Part shown: one piece after another, positions 7,680 through 16,365 of the stretch
Numbering within the stretch: the stretch's first letter is position 1
How the letters are laid out: the number at the start of each line of letters is the position of its first letter
Origin: Streptomyces sp. ISL-36
GTDB lineage: Bacteria; Actinomycetota; Actinomycetes; Streptomycetales; Streptomycetaceae
NCBI RefSeq assembly: GCF_018614205.1
Contig: NZ_JAGGOS010000026.1
Span: 1 to 35,024 of the forward strand
Direction of reading: 5' to 3'
Length of the DNA: 35,024 nt
Translations under genes and position numbers: made by a program
The notes under the pieces: generated by a model
What the model was told of the DNA's origin: nothing
The model's database searches: none
What the model saw: the letters and a program-made list of their open reading frames with translations, nothing else

Positions 7680-8318
7680 CTACTTCTCCTGCTTCTCGTC
7701 GACGCCCGCTTCGGCGCCGCTCATGTTGTCCTTCTCATCGGTTCCCAGCGAACCGGCGAGTCCCTGCAGTGCCGCCCAACGGATGTCGACGGCGTCATGG
7801 TGGTGGTCCGGGTGATCGTTCAGGTTGATTCCGCATTCGGAACACAGACCCGCACAGTCCTCCCGGCACACCGGCTGCATCGGCAGTGCGAGCACCACCG
7901 CATCACGCAGCACGGGTTCGAGGTCGAACATGCCGTCCTCGAGGGGGATCACGTCCTCGTCGGCCTCGGCTTCGTCGTCCGCGGCCGCCTTCGAGCGGCC
8001 CCGGTCGTCGGAGTCGGGGTACGAGAACATCTCCTGGAAGTCCACGTCGAGCTCGAGCTCGACGGGCTCCAGACACCTTACGCACTCCCCCTCGGCCGAT
8101 GCACGGGCGGTGCCTGTGACAAGCACCCCTTCCATGACCGACTCGAGACGGAGATCAATCTCCACGGGCGCGCCTTCCGGCACACCGATGACCCCTTCGA
8201 CGCCGAAGTCGCCGGGGGCCGAGACCGAGCGGGAGAGCCGCTGCAGGGCACCAGGACGCCGCCCCAGCTCGTGTGTGTCGAACACGAGGGGGTTGCGGTG
8301 GTCGAGGCGCGTGCTCAG
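7680..8318 (-). CDS. DUF177 (YceD-like) protein, rRNA accumulation factor
   Basis: The family is linked to 23S rRNA/large-subunit accumulation (YceD) and is usually coded before rpmF, as here. Recognisable parts: [23 protein letters not shown] at the N-terminus, [22 protein letters not shown] in the middle, and the Cys-rich [22 protein letters not shown], a putative metal site, followed by IRWAALQGL. The start is unusual. No ATG, GTG or TTG lies in frame between the family N-terminus and the unlikely 5' extension reaching 8447. CTG 8318 (reads L/M-S-T-R-L-D-H) is preceded by AGGAAG four bases upstream and fits the family. I therefore propose a CTG start and 212 residues. Acidic linker residues ([10 protein letters not shown]) precede the Cys region. 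Likely regulated from the promoter at 8418-8447. Confidence 0.88.
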   Translation of the reverse strand: MSTRLDHRNPLVFDTHELGRRPGALQRLSRSVSAPGDFGVEGVIGVPEGAPVEIDLRLESVMEGVLVTGTARASAEGECVRCLEPVELELDVDFQEMFSYPDSDDRGRSKAAADDEAEADEDVIPLEDGMFDLEPVLRDAVVLALPMQPVCREDCAGLCSECGINLNDHPDHHHDAVDIRWAALQGLAGSLGTDEKDNMSGAEAGVDEKQEK

Positions 8319-8417
8319 GGCTCTTCCTGCTTTCGGATCGTGAGGGGGCTGCCGTGTGTTCGAATCGAGAGACGAAGCGGGCAGCGCGGATCGCGGACTA
8401 CGCGCGACCGAAGAGCC

Positions 8418-8447
8418 AGGATACTGGACGCGTCGCTCAGGGCCCAA
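8418..8447 (-). promoter_or_regulatory. Candidate promoter for the DUF177-rpmF-rnc transcript
   Basis: On the minus strand TTGGGC (8447-8442) and TATCCT (8423-8418) are 18 bases apart, about 100 bases upstream of the proposed CTG start. It is a reasonable but unproven vegetative promoter. Confidence 0.4.
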
Positions 8448-8468
8448 TCCGGCCTTCGCGAGGGCCGC

Positions 8469-9488
8469 TCACTGCCCCTGGCCGTGCCCCTGCTCGTACT
8501 GTCGCAGCTGCTCCAGGTCGATCATGCTCGTGTCGAAGAAGCTGGTCTCGTCGAGTGCGGCGGCCTGCGGCTGCTGGACGTGCGGCTGCTGCTGTTCGTA
8601 GCCGTACTGCTGCTGGTAGGCGTACGGGTCGGCCTGCTGCGGCTGCTGGTACGCGTAGGGGTCCTGCTGGTACGCGTACGCCTCCTGCGGCTGCTGGTAC
8701 CCGTACGGGTCCGGCTGCTGCGCCGGGATCTGCGCGGCCTGCTGCCGCACCGGCTCCGGCTCGGCCAGCTCGGCGAGTCCGGCCAGATAGTCGGCGTCGC
8801 TGGTGTGCACCGTGCCGCCGGCCGCGTCCTGGGCCGCCATGTGCGCGCCGAGGTCGTCGGTGGCGATCCGGCCGTGCAGCTTCTGCCGGCCGCGGCCGAC
8901 CGCCTCCAGGGTCTTGGCGAGAACGGCCTCGAAGGCGCCCAGCTTGGCGTCGACGTACTCGTCGGCCCGGTGGATCAGGGTCTGCGGGTCCGCGCTGTAC
9001 TCGGGGGCGTCCTCGTCCGCGTAACCGTTCCGGTCGAGCCCCGGGCCGCGGCCGAGCAGCTTCTCCCGGCCGCGGTCGACGGAGCCGATGGTCTTGTTGA
9101 GGACGACCTCGAAGTTGGCGAGCTTGGAGTCGACGTAGTCGTCGGCCTCGGCGCGGATCTCCTCGGCCTCGCGGCGGGCCTCGGCGAGGATCCGGTCCGC
9201 CTCGTCCTGGGACTGGCGGGCGACCTGGGTGTCGGAGATCAGCGAGCCGCGCTCGGCGTGGGCGGCCTCGATGATCCGCTCGGCCTCCTGCCGGGCCTGC
9301 TCGACCATCTGCTCCCGCCCACCGAGAAGCTCCTGGGCCTGGGCCAGGGAGCCCGGCAGGGCCTCCCGTACCTCTTCGAGCATGGCGAGCAGCTCGGCGC
9401 GGTTGACCACGCAGGACGCCGACATGGGCATGGAGCGGGCGTTTGTGACCGTCGAAACGATCTCGTCGAGCTTCTTCTGCACGTCCAC
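8469..9488 (-). CDS. SepIVA-like DivIVA-related coiled-coil protein with Q/Y-rich tail
   Basis: A 339-aa cytosolic protein often labelled DivIVA-like or ATP synthase subunit b-like because of its helices. Residues about 1-125 are helical with heptads (QMVEQARQEAERII, ADRILAEARREAEEIRAEAD), and two related blocks follow: DDYVDSKLANFEVVLNKTIGSVDRGREKLLGR and DEYVDAKLGAFEAVLAKTLEAVGRGRQKLHGR (about 117-205). This is an internal duplication of about 32 residues. Residues about 250-320 are Gln/Tyr/Pro-rich (PYAYQQPQQ repeats). The position next to DUF177-rpmF-rnc matches Rv2927c of M. tuberculosis, SepIVA, a septum/elongation factor, so I infer that it is the counterpart. The start GTG 9488 has only a weak ribosome-binding site. 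A hairpin (9528-9553) lies upstream. Confidence 0.85.
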   Translation of the reverse strand: MDVQKKLDEIVSTVTNARSMPMSASCVVNRAELLAMLEEVREALPGSLAQAQELLGGREQMVEQARQEAERIIEAAHAERGSLISDTQVARQSQDEADRILAEARREAEEIRAEADDYVDSKLANFEVVLNKTIGSVDRGREKLLGRGPGLDRNGYADEDAPEYSADPQTLIHRADEYVDAKLGAFEAVLAKTLEAVGRGRQKLHGRIATDDLGAHMAAQDAAGGTVHTSDADYLAGLAELAEPEPVRQQAAQIPAQQPDPYGYQQPQEAYAYQQDPYAYQQPQQADPYAYQQQYGYEQQQPHVQQPQAAALDETSFFDTSMIDLEQLRQYEQGHGQGQ

Positions 9489-9527
9489 CGGGTGCTCGCC
9501 ACTCTCTACAGCTGGATGGAGACGGAC

Positions 9528-9553
9528 GGGACGACTGTAAGGGCAGTTGTCCC
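9528..9553. promoter_or_regulatory. Inverted repeat upstream of the SepIVA-like gene
   Basis: GGGACGACTG (9528-9537) pairs with CAGTTGTCCC (9544-9553) with one G-T mismatch around TAAGGG. It lies 40 bases before the GTG start and between two minus-strand genes, so it could be the coaD terminator or an operator; I cannot decide. Confidence 0.35.
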
Positions 9554-9642
9554 TCCGCCGACACCGGATGACGGTCTGTCAGCGACCGTGGCTCGGGGTC
9601 ACGCCCGACTCGCCGCCGGCCCACCGCCGAGGCGCGGCCGGG

Positions 9643-10164
9643 TCACTGCTGTGTGCGCTGCTGGGCGAGGCGCTCGGTGAGCCGGCCGAGGACGGCCTGC
9701 GGCACCAGGTGGGAGACGTCGCCGCCCCAGGCCGCGACCTCCTTGACCAGGGAGGACGACAGGAAGCTGTAGGTGGGGTTGGTGGGGACGAACAGGGTCT
9801 CGACGCCGGAGAGCCCGTTGTTCATCTGCGCCATCTGCAGCTCGTAGTCGAAGTCGCTGACCGCGCGGAGCCCCTTGACGATGGCGGGGATGTCGCGCTG
9901 CTTGCAGAAGTCGACGAGGAGGCCGTGGAAGGACTCGACCTCCACGTTGCCGAAGTCGGCCGTCACCTCGCGGATCAGCTCGATCCGCTCGTCGACGGTG
10001 AACAGTCCCTTCTTGGACTGGTTGATCATCACCGCGACGTGTACGACGTCGTACAGCTTGGAGGCGCGGGCGATGATGTCGAGATGTCCGTTGGTGATGG
10101 GGTCGAATGACCCCGGACAGACGGCGCGGCGCAACTTGGGTCCCTCGCTCTCCGGTCCGGTCAT
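9643..10164 (-). CDS. coaD: Pantetheine-phosphate adenylyltransferase
   Basis: Penultimate step of coenzyme A synthesis: ATP + 4'-phosphopantetheine to dephospho-CoA. Nucleotidyltransferase signature [13 protein letters not shown] (TNGH motif) is near the N-terminus, [17 protein letters not shown] in the middle and the [13 protein letters not shown] motif near the end. The ATG at 10164 overlaps the rsmD stop as ATGA, giving a 173-aa product and coupling. However, the family N-terminus starts at RRAVCPGSF, and TTG 10134 has a better ribosome-binding site (GAGGGA, six bases upstream), giving 163 aa, the usual family length. Either start is possible. rsmD-coaD is a very common bacterial gene pair. 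Confidence 0.95.
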   Translation of the reverse strand: MTGPESEGPKLRRAVCPGSFDPITNGHLDIIARASKLYDVVHVAVMINQSKKGLFTVDERIELIREVTADFGNVEVESFHGLLVDFCKQRDIPAIVKGLRAVSDFDYELQMAQMNNGLSGVETLFVPTNPTYSFLSSSLVKEVAAWGGDVSHLVPQAVLGRLTERLAQQRTQQ

Positions 10165-10745
10165 CGTGCGTCTTCGCACGTAGAGGCGGCGCGACCGTAC
10201 CAAAACGTTCCCTCGCCGTAGCGACGGGCCCGCAGTGGCTCGAAACCGGCCGGCCAGCCGAATTCCCCGCCTCGGGTGCTGCGCTCCACGGTGACGACGG
10301 CGTCGTCGCTGAGCCAGCCCCCCGAGCGGAGTGTGAGCAGGATCTCGCGAAGATCGTCGTCCGACACGGCGTACGGCGGGTCGAGGAAGACGAGGTCGTA
10401 GGGGTCGGCGGGCGCCGGACCCGTCACGATCTGTTCCGCTTTGCCGGTGCGGAGTTCGGCTCCGGGCAGTCCGAGCGCGCGGATGTTCTCGCGGACCGTA
10501 CGGGCGGCGCGGGTGTCGGCCTCGACCAGGAGGGCGTGGGAGGCGCCCCGGGAGAGCGCCTCCAGACCGACGGCGCCCGAGCCCGCGTACAGATCGGCGA
10601 CCCGGGTCCCGTCGAGGGTCCCGAGGAGCGACTGCCAGGTCGAGAAGAGGCCCTCGCGTGCCCGGTCTGAGGTGGGGCGGGTGCCGTTGCCGGGAGGCAC
10701 GGCCAGTCGGCGTCCGCCGGCCGTACCGGCGATCACGCGGGTCAT
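10161..10745 (-). CDS. rsmD: 16S rRNA (guanine(966)-N(2))-methyltransferase RsmD
   Basis: SAM-dependent methyltransferase modifying G966 of 16S rRNA in the assembled 30S subunit. The 194-aa protein begins [19 protein letters not shown] from ATG 10745, preceded by GAGGAC five bases upstream. The substrate-pocket segment [14 protein letters not shown] is at about 22-35. The SAM-binding motif [21 protein letters not shown] is at about 48-68, and the catalytic VFLDPPY motif is at about 117-123. The length is typical. It follows recG by 65 bases on the same strand and overlaps coaD by four bases (ATGA). Confidence 0.96.
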   Translation of the reverse strand: MTRVIAGTAGGRRLAVPPGNGTRPTSDRAREGLFSTWQSLLGTLDGTRVADLYAGSGAVGLEALSRGASHALLVEADTRAARTVRENIRALGLPGAELRTGKAEQIVTGPAPADPYDLVFLDPPYAVSDDDLREILLTLRSGGWLSDDAVVTVERSTRGGEFGWPAGFEPLRARRYGEGTFWYGRAASTCEDAR

Positions 10746-10810
10746 CTGAGGTCCTCGTCCTTGTCGGAGATCGGTGTCTCCACGATATGGCCGGTGGGAG
10801 CGGGCCGGTG

Positions 10811-13800
10811 TCACCCCTTGTCGAGGAATTCCTCCCGCTCCTTGTCCAGGAGCGCGTCGAGGGCGGTGCGCAGCTCGGGGTGGTCGGTGAGGTCGGGGTC
10901 GGCGAGGACGACGGCGGTGGCCTCCTCGCGGGCGGCGGTGATGACCTCCTCGTCGTCGATGACGGTGAGCATCCGCAGGGAGGAGCGGACGCCGGACTGG
11001 GCCTGGCCGAGGACGTCTCCCTCACGGCGCTGTTCGAGGTCGATGCGGGAGAGTTCGAAGCCGTCGAGGGTGGAGGCGACGGCGCCGAGCCGCTGCCGGG
11101 CCGGGCTCGCCTCGGGCATCTCGGTGACGAGAAGGCAGAGGCCGGGGGCGGAGCCGCGTCCCACGCGGCCGCGGAGCTGGTGGAGCTGGGAGACGCCGAA
11201 GCGGTCGGCGTCCATGATCACCATGGCGGTGGCGTTGGGGACGTTGACGCCGACCTCGATGACGGTCGTGGCGACGAGGACGTCGACCTCGCCGGCGGCG
11301 AAGCGGCGCATGACGTCGTCCTTGTCGTCCGGGTGCATCCGGCCGTGCAGGACCTCGATGCGCAGCCCGGCGAGCGGGCCGGCCGTCAGCTTCTCGGCGA
11401 CCTCCAGGACGGCGAGCGGCGGACGCTTCTCGGCCTCGTCCTCGGCGGAGGACTTCTTCTTCTCCTTGGGGTCGTCCTCGCCGTCACCGATGCGCGGGCA
11501 GACGACGTACGCCTGGTGTCCCTTCTCCACCTCCTCGCGCACCCGCTCCCACGCGCGCGTGAGGAAGTGCGGCTTGTCGGCGGCCGGGACGACATGGCTG
11601 GCGATCGGCGAGCGGCCGGCGGGCAGCTGGTCCAGGACGGAGGTCTCCAGGTCGCCGAAGACGGTCATGGCGACGGTGCGCGGGATGGGTGTCGCCGTCA
11701 TGACGAGCAGGTGAGGGGGCTGCTTTCCCTTGCCGCGCAGGGCGTCGCGCTGCTCCACGCCGAAGCGGTGCTGTTCGTCGACGACGACCAGGCCCAGGTC
11801 GTGGAACTTCACCTTGTCCTCGATCAGGGCGTGGGTGCCGATGACGATCCCTGCCTCGCCGGTGACGAGGTCGAGCAGCGCCTGGCGCCGGCCGGCGGCT
11901 CCCATCGAACCGGTGAGCAGGACGACCTTGGTGGCGTGCTCGGCCCCGCCGAGCATCCCTCCCTGGGCCAGCTCGCCCATCATCTCGGTGATCGAGCGGT
12001 GGTGCTGCTGGGCGAGCACCTCGGTGGGGGCCAGCATCGCGGCCTGTCCGCCCGCGTCGACGACGGCGAGCATGGCCCGCAGGGCCACCATCGTGTTGTG
12101 CGTCACGGTGAAGTGATCGGTCACGTAGGCATGGCTCGGGTCGGCGACGCTGATGCACTGGACCGGCTTGCGTCCCACGTACTCGACAGCCCGGATCTCC
12201 CGCATGAGGGTGTTGTCCGTCGGACGGGGGCGCATGCGGCGCGCCTTTTGGGCCAGCCCGAACGGAACGTACTCGTCGGGCAGCGCGATCGAGACGTTGA
12301 ACGCGGCCTTCTTCGGCAGCACGCGGGCCCGGCCGCCGAGGGACCGGACGAGCCACGCCACATCGTCGGCCAGCCTTCGTGAGGCCGAGCAGAACGACAC
12401 GCTCAGCCCTTCGGGGTCCACGGTCCCGTCCGTGTCCATGAGCCCCTGCAGCACAGCGAGGCGGTTCTTGATCGACGTGTTCTTGAACACGAGGGGCAGG
12501 AACTTGTCCTGCGAGGTGACTCCCCACAGGCCGAGCGAACTCAGCACACCGATCACGGGATCGCGCCGGGTACCGCTCTGGGGGCCAGGCAGCCCGAGGG
12601 TGTGGTCGCTGCGTGAGCCGGGGACCGGCATGACGGTGTGATCGGGAGCCAGGATGGAACGGACCGCGGCAAGAATCTCGTCGTCGGCCGTCGAGAGCCG
12701 CAGATCGTGCCGGAAGGATCCGCCCCCCAGGAGCAGTCCGAACAGGTAGGGGTCCAGTGGCGGCGACGTGCCGTCGGAGAGGTCCACCGGTGTGGCCGCC
12801 GGGATGTGCCACTTCGGGGAACCGTCGGCCGTGCACATGTCTCCGCGGATCTCGCGGGTGGTCATCACCTTCGGGGCCCCGCCGCGGTCCCGTGCGCTGC
12901 TCGTTCCCACGATCCACAGGTGCTCGTCATCGCACTCGACGGACGTGTCGTCGAAGAACACCAGGCGCCAGACCTCCCGCTCGCCCTGCGGGAAGACTCC
13001 GTCGACGAGGGCGATGTCGCCCCTGGGCACCACGACTCGGTCGCCGACGGAGACCTCTCCCATGGGCTTGAAGCCCTCGGGAGTCAGTACGAGCGAGTCG
13101 AGGGGCTGTGCCTTGCCCGATCCGACCTCGCCCTGGAGGAGGCGGTGCATGGGGTGTTCGGTGGCGAGGTCGTCGAAGATCTCCTTGGAGACCTTCTTCT
13201 GGCCGTCGGTGAGGGTGAAGGGGAGCTTGGCGTCGAAGGCGTCCAGGAGCCCGTCGGGGGCGGGTCTCCGGGCGACGGCGGGGAGTTGGGTGTCCGCGTA
13301 CCGGCGGCGGGCGAGGGCGACCTGGAGGACGAACGCCTCGTCCCACTTCAGCCGCTGCCGGGCGTCCTCGATGTCCGCCCTGGTACGCGGGCGGTGCACC
13401 TTCACGAGCGCCTCGGGCAGGTCGGCGAGGCCGCGTCCTTCGCGCAGGGCGGGCGGCAGCGGGTCGGCGAGCCCGGCCCAGCCAGTGGCGGCCAGGGAGT
13501 CCAGGGCGACGGAGACGGACTGCTCGATGGTCCAGGACTCCAGCTGCTTGCAGGCGGGGTAGATCGGCAGCAGTTCGCTCGCGAACGCCTTGACCGTCTC
13601 GTCGCTGCTGTCCGCGTCGAGGAGTTTGTACTCGGGGTGGGAGAGCTGCAGCTTGCGGTTGAAGACCCCGACCTTGCCGGCGAACATCCCGCGGCGGCCC
13701 GGCAGGAGCTCCTTCTGGTGGAAGTGGACCGACCGGCCGAAGAAGACCAGCTGCATCCGGCCGCTGCCGTCGGTGATGGTGACCTCGAGCCGCTGGCCCT

Positions 13801-14032
13801 TGCCCCGTCCGCCCTTGTTGAAGGTCAGCACGCGGGCGTCGGCCACCTGCGCCACGACCGTGACGTGCTCGTCGAGCGGCAGCTCGGCGAGGCCGGTGAG
13901 CTCGCCCCGCTCGGCGTACCGCCGCGGGTAGTGGTGGAGCAGATCGCCGACCGTGTGCAGGTCGAGGTGGTCGGCCATCACCTTCGCGGTGGCGGCGCCG
14001 AGCAGGTTCTTCAGCGGGTCACCGAGCAGCAC
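10811..14032 (-). CDS. recG: ATP-dependent DNA helicase RecG precursor containing an intein
   Basis: RecG regresses stalled replication forks and processes branched DNA. The frame codes 1073 residues, but 339 of them (308-646) are an intein (12095-13111). Splicing would leave a 734-residue RecG, normal for Streptomyces. N-extein: wedge/OB region around residues 45-150 ([29 protein letters not shown]). Walker A is split as GEVGSGK | T. C-extein: DEQH box at precursor 752-755, the TATPIPRT motif, [22 protein letters not shown], and the helicase VI box QLRGRVGRG, then TRG-like region. Start GTG 14032 follows GAGGGGAG at good spacing. The unspliced precursor has its P-loop disrupted and should be inactive, so RecG activity depends on protein splicing. 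No stop or frameshift is present. Confidence 0.97.
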   Translation of the reverse strand: MLLGDPLKNLLGAATAKVMADHLDLHTVGDLLHHYPRRYAERGELTGLAELPLDEHVTVVAQVADARVLTFNKGGRGKGQRLEVTITDGSGRMQLVFFGRSVHFHQKELLPGRRGMFAGKVGVFNRKLQLSHPEYKLLDADSSDETVKAFASELLPIYPACKQLESWTIEQSVSVALDSLAATGWAGLADPLPPALREGRGLADLPEALVKVHRPRTRADIEDARQRLKWDEAFVLQVALARRRYADTQLPAVARRPAPDGLLDAFDAKLPFTLTDGQKKVSKEIFDDLATEHPMHRLLQGEVGSGKAQPLDSLVLTPEGFKPMGEVSVGDRVVVPRGDIALVDGVFPQGEREVWRLVFFDDTSVECDDEHLWIVGTSSARDRGGAPKVMTTREIRGDMCTADGSPKWHIPAATPVDLSDGTSPPLDPYLFGLLLGGGSFRHDLRLSTADDEILAAVRSILAPDHTVMPVPGSRSDHTLGLPGPQSGTRRDPVIGVLSSLGLWGVTSQDKFLPLVFKNTSIKNRLAVLQGLMDTDGTVDPEGLSVSFCSASRRLADDVAWLVRSLGGRARVLPKKAAFNVSIALPDEYVPFGLAQKARRMRPRPTDNTLMREIRAVEYVGRKPVQCISVADPSHAYVTDHFTVTHNTMVALRAMLAVVDAGGQAAMLAPTEVLAQQHHRSITEMMGELAQGGMLGGAEHATKVVLLTGSMGAAGRRQALLDLVTGEAGIVIGTHALIEDKVKFHDLGLVVVDEQHRFGVEQRDALRGKGKQPPHLLVMTATPIPRTVAMTVFGDLETSVLDQLPAGRSPIASHVVPAADKPHFLTRAWERVREEVEKGHQAYVVCPRIGDGEDDPKEKKKSSAEDEAEKRPPLAVLEVAEKLTAGPLAGLRIEVLHGRMHPDDKDDVMRRFAAGEVDVLVATTVIEVGVNVPNATAMVIMDADRFGVSQLHQLRGRVGRGSAPGLCLLVTEMPEASPARQRLGAVASTLDGFELSRIDLEQRREGDVLGQAQSGVRSSLRMLTVIDDEEVITAAREEATAVVLADPDLTDHPELRTALDALLDKEREEFLDKG
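12095..13111 (-). mobile_element. Class 3 intein with degenerate LAGLIDADG homing endonuclease, inserted in RecG P-loop
   Basis: A 339-residue protein insertion between GSGK and T of the RecG Walker A. It starts with Ala ([20 protein letters not shown], block A) and ends HFTVTHN, followed by Thr. Class 3 hallmarks are all visible: no nucleophile at position 1; block [10 protein letters not shown] with H64 and W66 (B:10 and B:12); block [17 protein letters not shown] with C319 (F:4); and block G with T337, H338, N339. These class 3 inteins splice through the block F Cys. Residues about 115-300 hold a two-motif LAGLIDADG endonuclease: [11 protein letters not shown] (block C) and [11 protein letters not shown] (block E). 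The first motif has Gly130 where Asp is expected. In single 60-base samples GC is 36/60 inside (12481-12540) and 44/60 in the flanking extein (13381-13440), consistent with transfer. Confidence 0.95.
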
Positions 14033-14181
14033 GGCGGCTCCCCTCGGGCAGCTTCTTCAGTGGTTCGTCGAGCGCAGACACGCGATCCATTGCACACCAC
14101 CGCACCGACAGCCGTCCCGCAGGCTGTGGATATCGCCTGGTCACGTCGGCGCCGTGGCGGCGTGAGGGCTCCGGCGGCGGG

Positions 14182-15765
14182 CTACTCGACGCCGATCAGC
14201 AGCGCGGGCGCCCCAGCGCCGGCGTGGTACGTCGCCGTGTCCACCGCCAGGTACGTCTCCCGCACATGGCGCTCCAGCTCGGCCGCCAGTGCCGCCGGCG
14301 TCTCGTCCGCGACGATCAGGGTCACCAACTCGCCGCCCGCCGACAGCATCCGGTCCAGGACCGTGCGGGCCGTCGTCGTCAGGTCCTGGCCGATGACGGC
14401 CACGTCGCCCTCGATCAGGCCGAGCACGTCGCCGGCCTGGCAGACGCCTGCCGAGGTGAAGGACTGGGCTTCGGCGACGGCGAGTTCGGCGTAGCGCGTG
14501 GCGCCCGCCGCCGCCGTCATCGCCACCACGTCCTCGTCGAAGCGCCGCTCCGGTTCGTGGACGGCGAGGGCCGCGATGCCCTGGACGGCCGCCCGGGTCG
14601 GGATCAGGGCGACGCGGATCCCCTCCGCGCGGGCCTGCTCGGCCGCCGCGCCCGCCGTGTGCCGCAGGTCCGTGTCGTTGGGCAGGAGCACCACCTCGCG
14701 CGCGTGCGCCCGCCGGATGGCGTCGACGAGCTCGCCGCTGGCGGGCGGCTCCCCCGGCCTGGCCAGCACCGTCGTCGCGCCGGCCTCCTCGCACAGGCCG
14801 GCGAGCCCCTCGCCGGGGACCACCGCCACCACTGCGCGCTGGGCCTGCTCCCGTACCTCGGAGGCACCCGAGAAGTGGGTGATGCGGATCCGGTACGGCC
14901 GGCCCGCCTCCACGCCCGCCTCGACGGCCGCGCCCGCGTCGTCGACATGGACGTGGACGTTCCACAGCCCGTCGCCGCCGACGACGACCAGGGAGTCGCC
15001 GAGCGCGTCGAGCCGCCCGCGCAGCCGCTCCACGGCCGCGTCCTCGGCCTCCAGGAGGTAGATCACCTCGAAGGCCGGTCCGTCCTCCGCCTCGCACGCG
15101 TCGGCGCTCACGGCCGGCCGGTGCGGTGCCCCGGCCGGCCGCACCTGGGCCTCGCCCGTGACGACCTCGACCAGCGCTCCGAGGACGGCCACCAGGCCGC
15201 GCCCTCCGGCGTCCACGACCCCGGCGCGTTCGAGCACGGCCAGTTGTCCGGGGGTCGCCGCCAGGGCGCTCCTCGCCCCCTCGTACGCCCCCCTGGCCAC
15301 CGCCACGAGGCTTCCGCCCCCCACGCACGCGTCGGCGGCGGCTCCCGCCACGGTGAGGATCGTTCCTTCGACGGGGTGCGCGACGGCCTCGCGGGCCGCC
15401 CGGGCGGCCGCCGCCAGCGACCGGGCGAGGTGATCCCCGTCACGCCCGTCGGCGAGCACGGAGGCCATGCCGCGCAGCAGCTGCGACAGGATCGTCCCGG
15501 AGTTGCCGCGGGCACCGATCAGGGCGCCGTGCGCCATGGCCCGTATGGCGTCGGTGGCGTGGGGCTCCTCTGCCGCGAAGACCGCCTCGACCGCCTGGGC
15601 GGCGGATTCCACGGTCAGATAGAGGTTGGTGCCGGTGTCCCCGTCGGCGACCGGATAGACGTTGATCGCGTCGATCTCCTCGCGCTCCCTGCCGAGCGCG
15701 TCCAGCGCCCGTACGCACCAGGATCGGACCGCTGCGGCGTCCAGGGTCTGCGCGGTCTGCGGCAA
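14182..15765 (-). CDS. DAK2/FakA-like kinase (YloV family)
   Basis: A 527-aa cytosolic protein of the DAK2-DegV/FakA type. In Firmicutes FakA phosphorylates fatty acids bound to FakB; whether Streptomyces uses it so is inference. N-terminal nucleotide-binding DAK2 domain: INVYPVADGDTGTNL at about 34-48 (metal-binding Asp cluster), HGALIGARGNSGTILSQLLRG at about 82-102, then GTILTVAGAAADA, and VDAGGRGLVAVLGAL. The C-terminal half resembles the FakA/YloV tail, including VVVGGDGLWNVHVHVDDAGAA. Start: TTG 15765 with AGGAGG seven bases upstream gives MPQTAQTLDAAAVRSW; the upstream extension to 15927 has no support. It is divergent from rpmB. The rpmB-yloV-recG order resembles that of Bacillus, but the Asp23-like gene is missing here. 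Confidence 0.9.
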   Translation of the reverse strand: MPQTAQTLDAAAVRSWCVRALDALGREREEIDAINVYPVADGDTGTNLYLTVESAAQAVEAVFAAEEPHATDAIRAMAHGALIGARGNSGTILSQLLRGMASVLADGRDGDHLARSLAAAARAAREAVAHPVEGTILTVAGAAADACVGGGSLVAVARGAYEGARSALAATPGQLAVLERAGVVDAGGRGLVAVLGALVEVVTGEAQVRPAGAPHRPAVSADACEAEDGPAFEVIYLLEAEDAAVERLRGRLDALGDSLVVVGGDGLWNVHVHVDDAGAAVEAGVEAGRPYRIRITHFSGASEVREQAQRAVVAVVPGEGLAGLCEEAGATTVLARPGEPPASGELVDAIRRAHAREVVLLPNDTDLRHTAGAAAEQARAEGIRVALIPTRAAVQGIAALAVHEPERRFDEDVVAMTAAAGATRYAELAVAEAQSFTSAGVCQAGDVLGLIEGDVAVIGQDLTTTARTVLDRMLSAGGELVTLIVADETPAALAAELERHVRETYLAVDTATYHAGAGAPALLIGVE

Positions 15766-15930
15766 CGGGGGATCCTCCTGTAGATGGCGGTCGCACCGCA
15801 GGTTAGCCCCGCTCGTGACCTGGGCCGGGGACGGGGGCGGCGCTCGCCATGGTAGTTTCGTTCTACGGGAGCAGCCGTTGTATGCTGCTTCGGTTGCCCG
15901 GCGAGAGTCGGGCCATTCCCCCGGCAAGCC

Positions 15931-15980
15931 ACTTCAGATCTCTGATTCCGGTGCGCCGGATTTCACTGTAAATCTGAAGT
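15931..15980 (+). promoter_or_regulatory. Nested stem-loop in the rpmB leader
   Basis: ACTTCAGAT (15931-15939) pairs perfectly with ATCTGAAGT (15972-15980). Inside, TCCGG (15947-15951) and CCGGA (15956-15960) form a second stem with a TGCG tetraloop. The structure ends a few bases before the TTGGAG ribosome-binding site and 15 bases before the GTG of rpmB. A role as ribosomal-protein leader or translational control element is inferred. Confidence 0.55.
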
Positions 15981-15994
15981 CTTTGGAGTGACCC

Positions 15995-16180
15995 GTGGCT
16001 GCCAACTGCGACGTCTGCGGCAAGGGGCCGGGCTTCGGCAACAACATTTCGCACTCGCACCGCCGTACGTCTCGTCGCTGGAACCCGAACATCCAGCGTG
16101 TGCGTGCCGTGGTCGGTCGGACGCCGAAGCGGCTCAACGTCTGCACCTCGTGCATCAAGGCCGGCAAGGTCTCGCGCTAA
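15995..16180 (+). CDS. rpmB: 50S ribosomal protein L28 (zinc-binding form)
   Basis: A 61-aa ribosomal protein starting at GTG 15995: [34 protein letters not shown], the L28 signature. Two CxxC pairs (C5/C8 and C50/C53) form a zinc ribbon, so this is the C+ paralogue; Streptomyces usually also has a zinc-free copy elsewhere under Zur control. TTGGAG lies six bases upstream. Possible -10 TATGCT at 15881-15886. The leader has a nested stem-loop, and a strong terminator follows 42 bases after the stop, so the gene is monocistronic. Confidence 0.97.
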   Translation: MAANCDVCGKGPGFGNNISHSHRRTSRRWNPNIQRVRAVVGRTPKRLNVCTSCIKAGKVSR

Positions 16181-16221
16181 CGCCGACGTTTCGTCGTAGC
16201 GCAGCCCCTGCGGTTGCCTTG

Positions 16222-16254
16222 AAAGGCCGGTTCACCTCGGTGAACCGGCCTTTT
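16222..16254 (+). terminator. Intrinsic terminator of rpmB
   Basis: AAAGGCCGGTTCACC (16222-16236) pairs with GGTGAACCGGCCTTT (16239-16253), followed by T. It is a 15-bp perfect stem ending in a short T-run. Confidence 0.9.
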
Positions 16255-16271
16255 GCCATGCCCGGAAACAG

Positions 16272-16319
16272 GACCGGAAGCCTGACCGGAAGCCTGACCG
16301 GGAGCAGAACCGGAAGCGG
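16272..16319. repeat. 12-bp imperfect tandem repeat in the rpmB-thiD spacer
   Basis: Four units related to GACCGGAAGCCT (two identical, two diverged) lie between the rpmB terminator and the thiD stop. No function is visible. Confidence 0.7.
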
Positions 16320-16365
16320 GCCTGAACCCAGGACCCGGGTCCAGGCCCGCGAGCGGACCGCCGGG

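Noticed and set aside
6633..9680. A 1015-residue plus-strand open frame
   Set aside because: It crosses rnc, rpmF, DUF177 and the SepIVA-like gene on the other strand, has Arg/Leu/Val/Gly-rich shadow composition and no recognisable domain.
10658..12382. A 574-residue plus-strand frame
   Set aside because: Antisense of recG and its intein; no domain.
12095..13111. RecG insertion as a gene fusion, assembly artefact or frameshift
   Set aside because: The insert keeps the frame, has intein blocks A, B, C, E, F and G in order, and both extein halves join exactly at the P-loop Lys-Thr.
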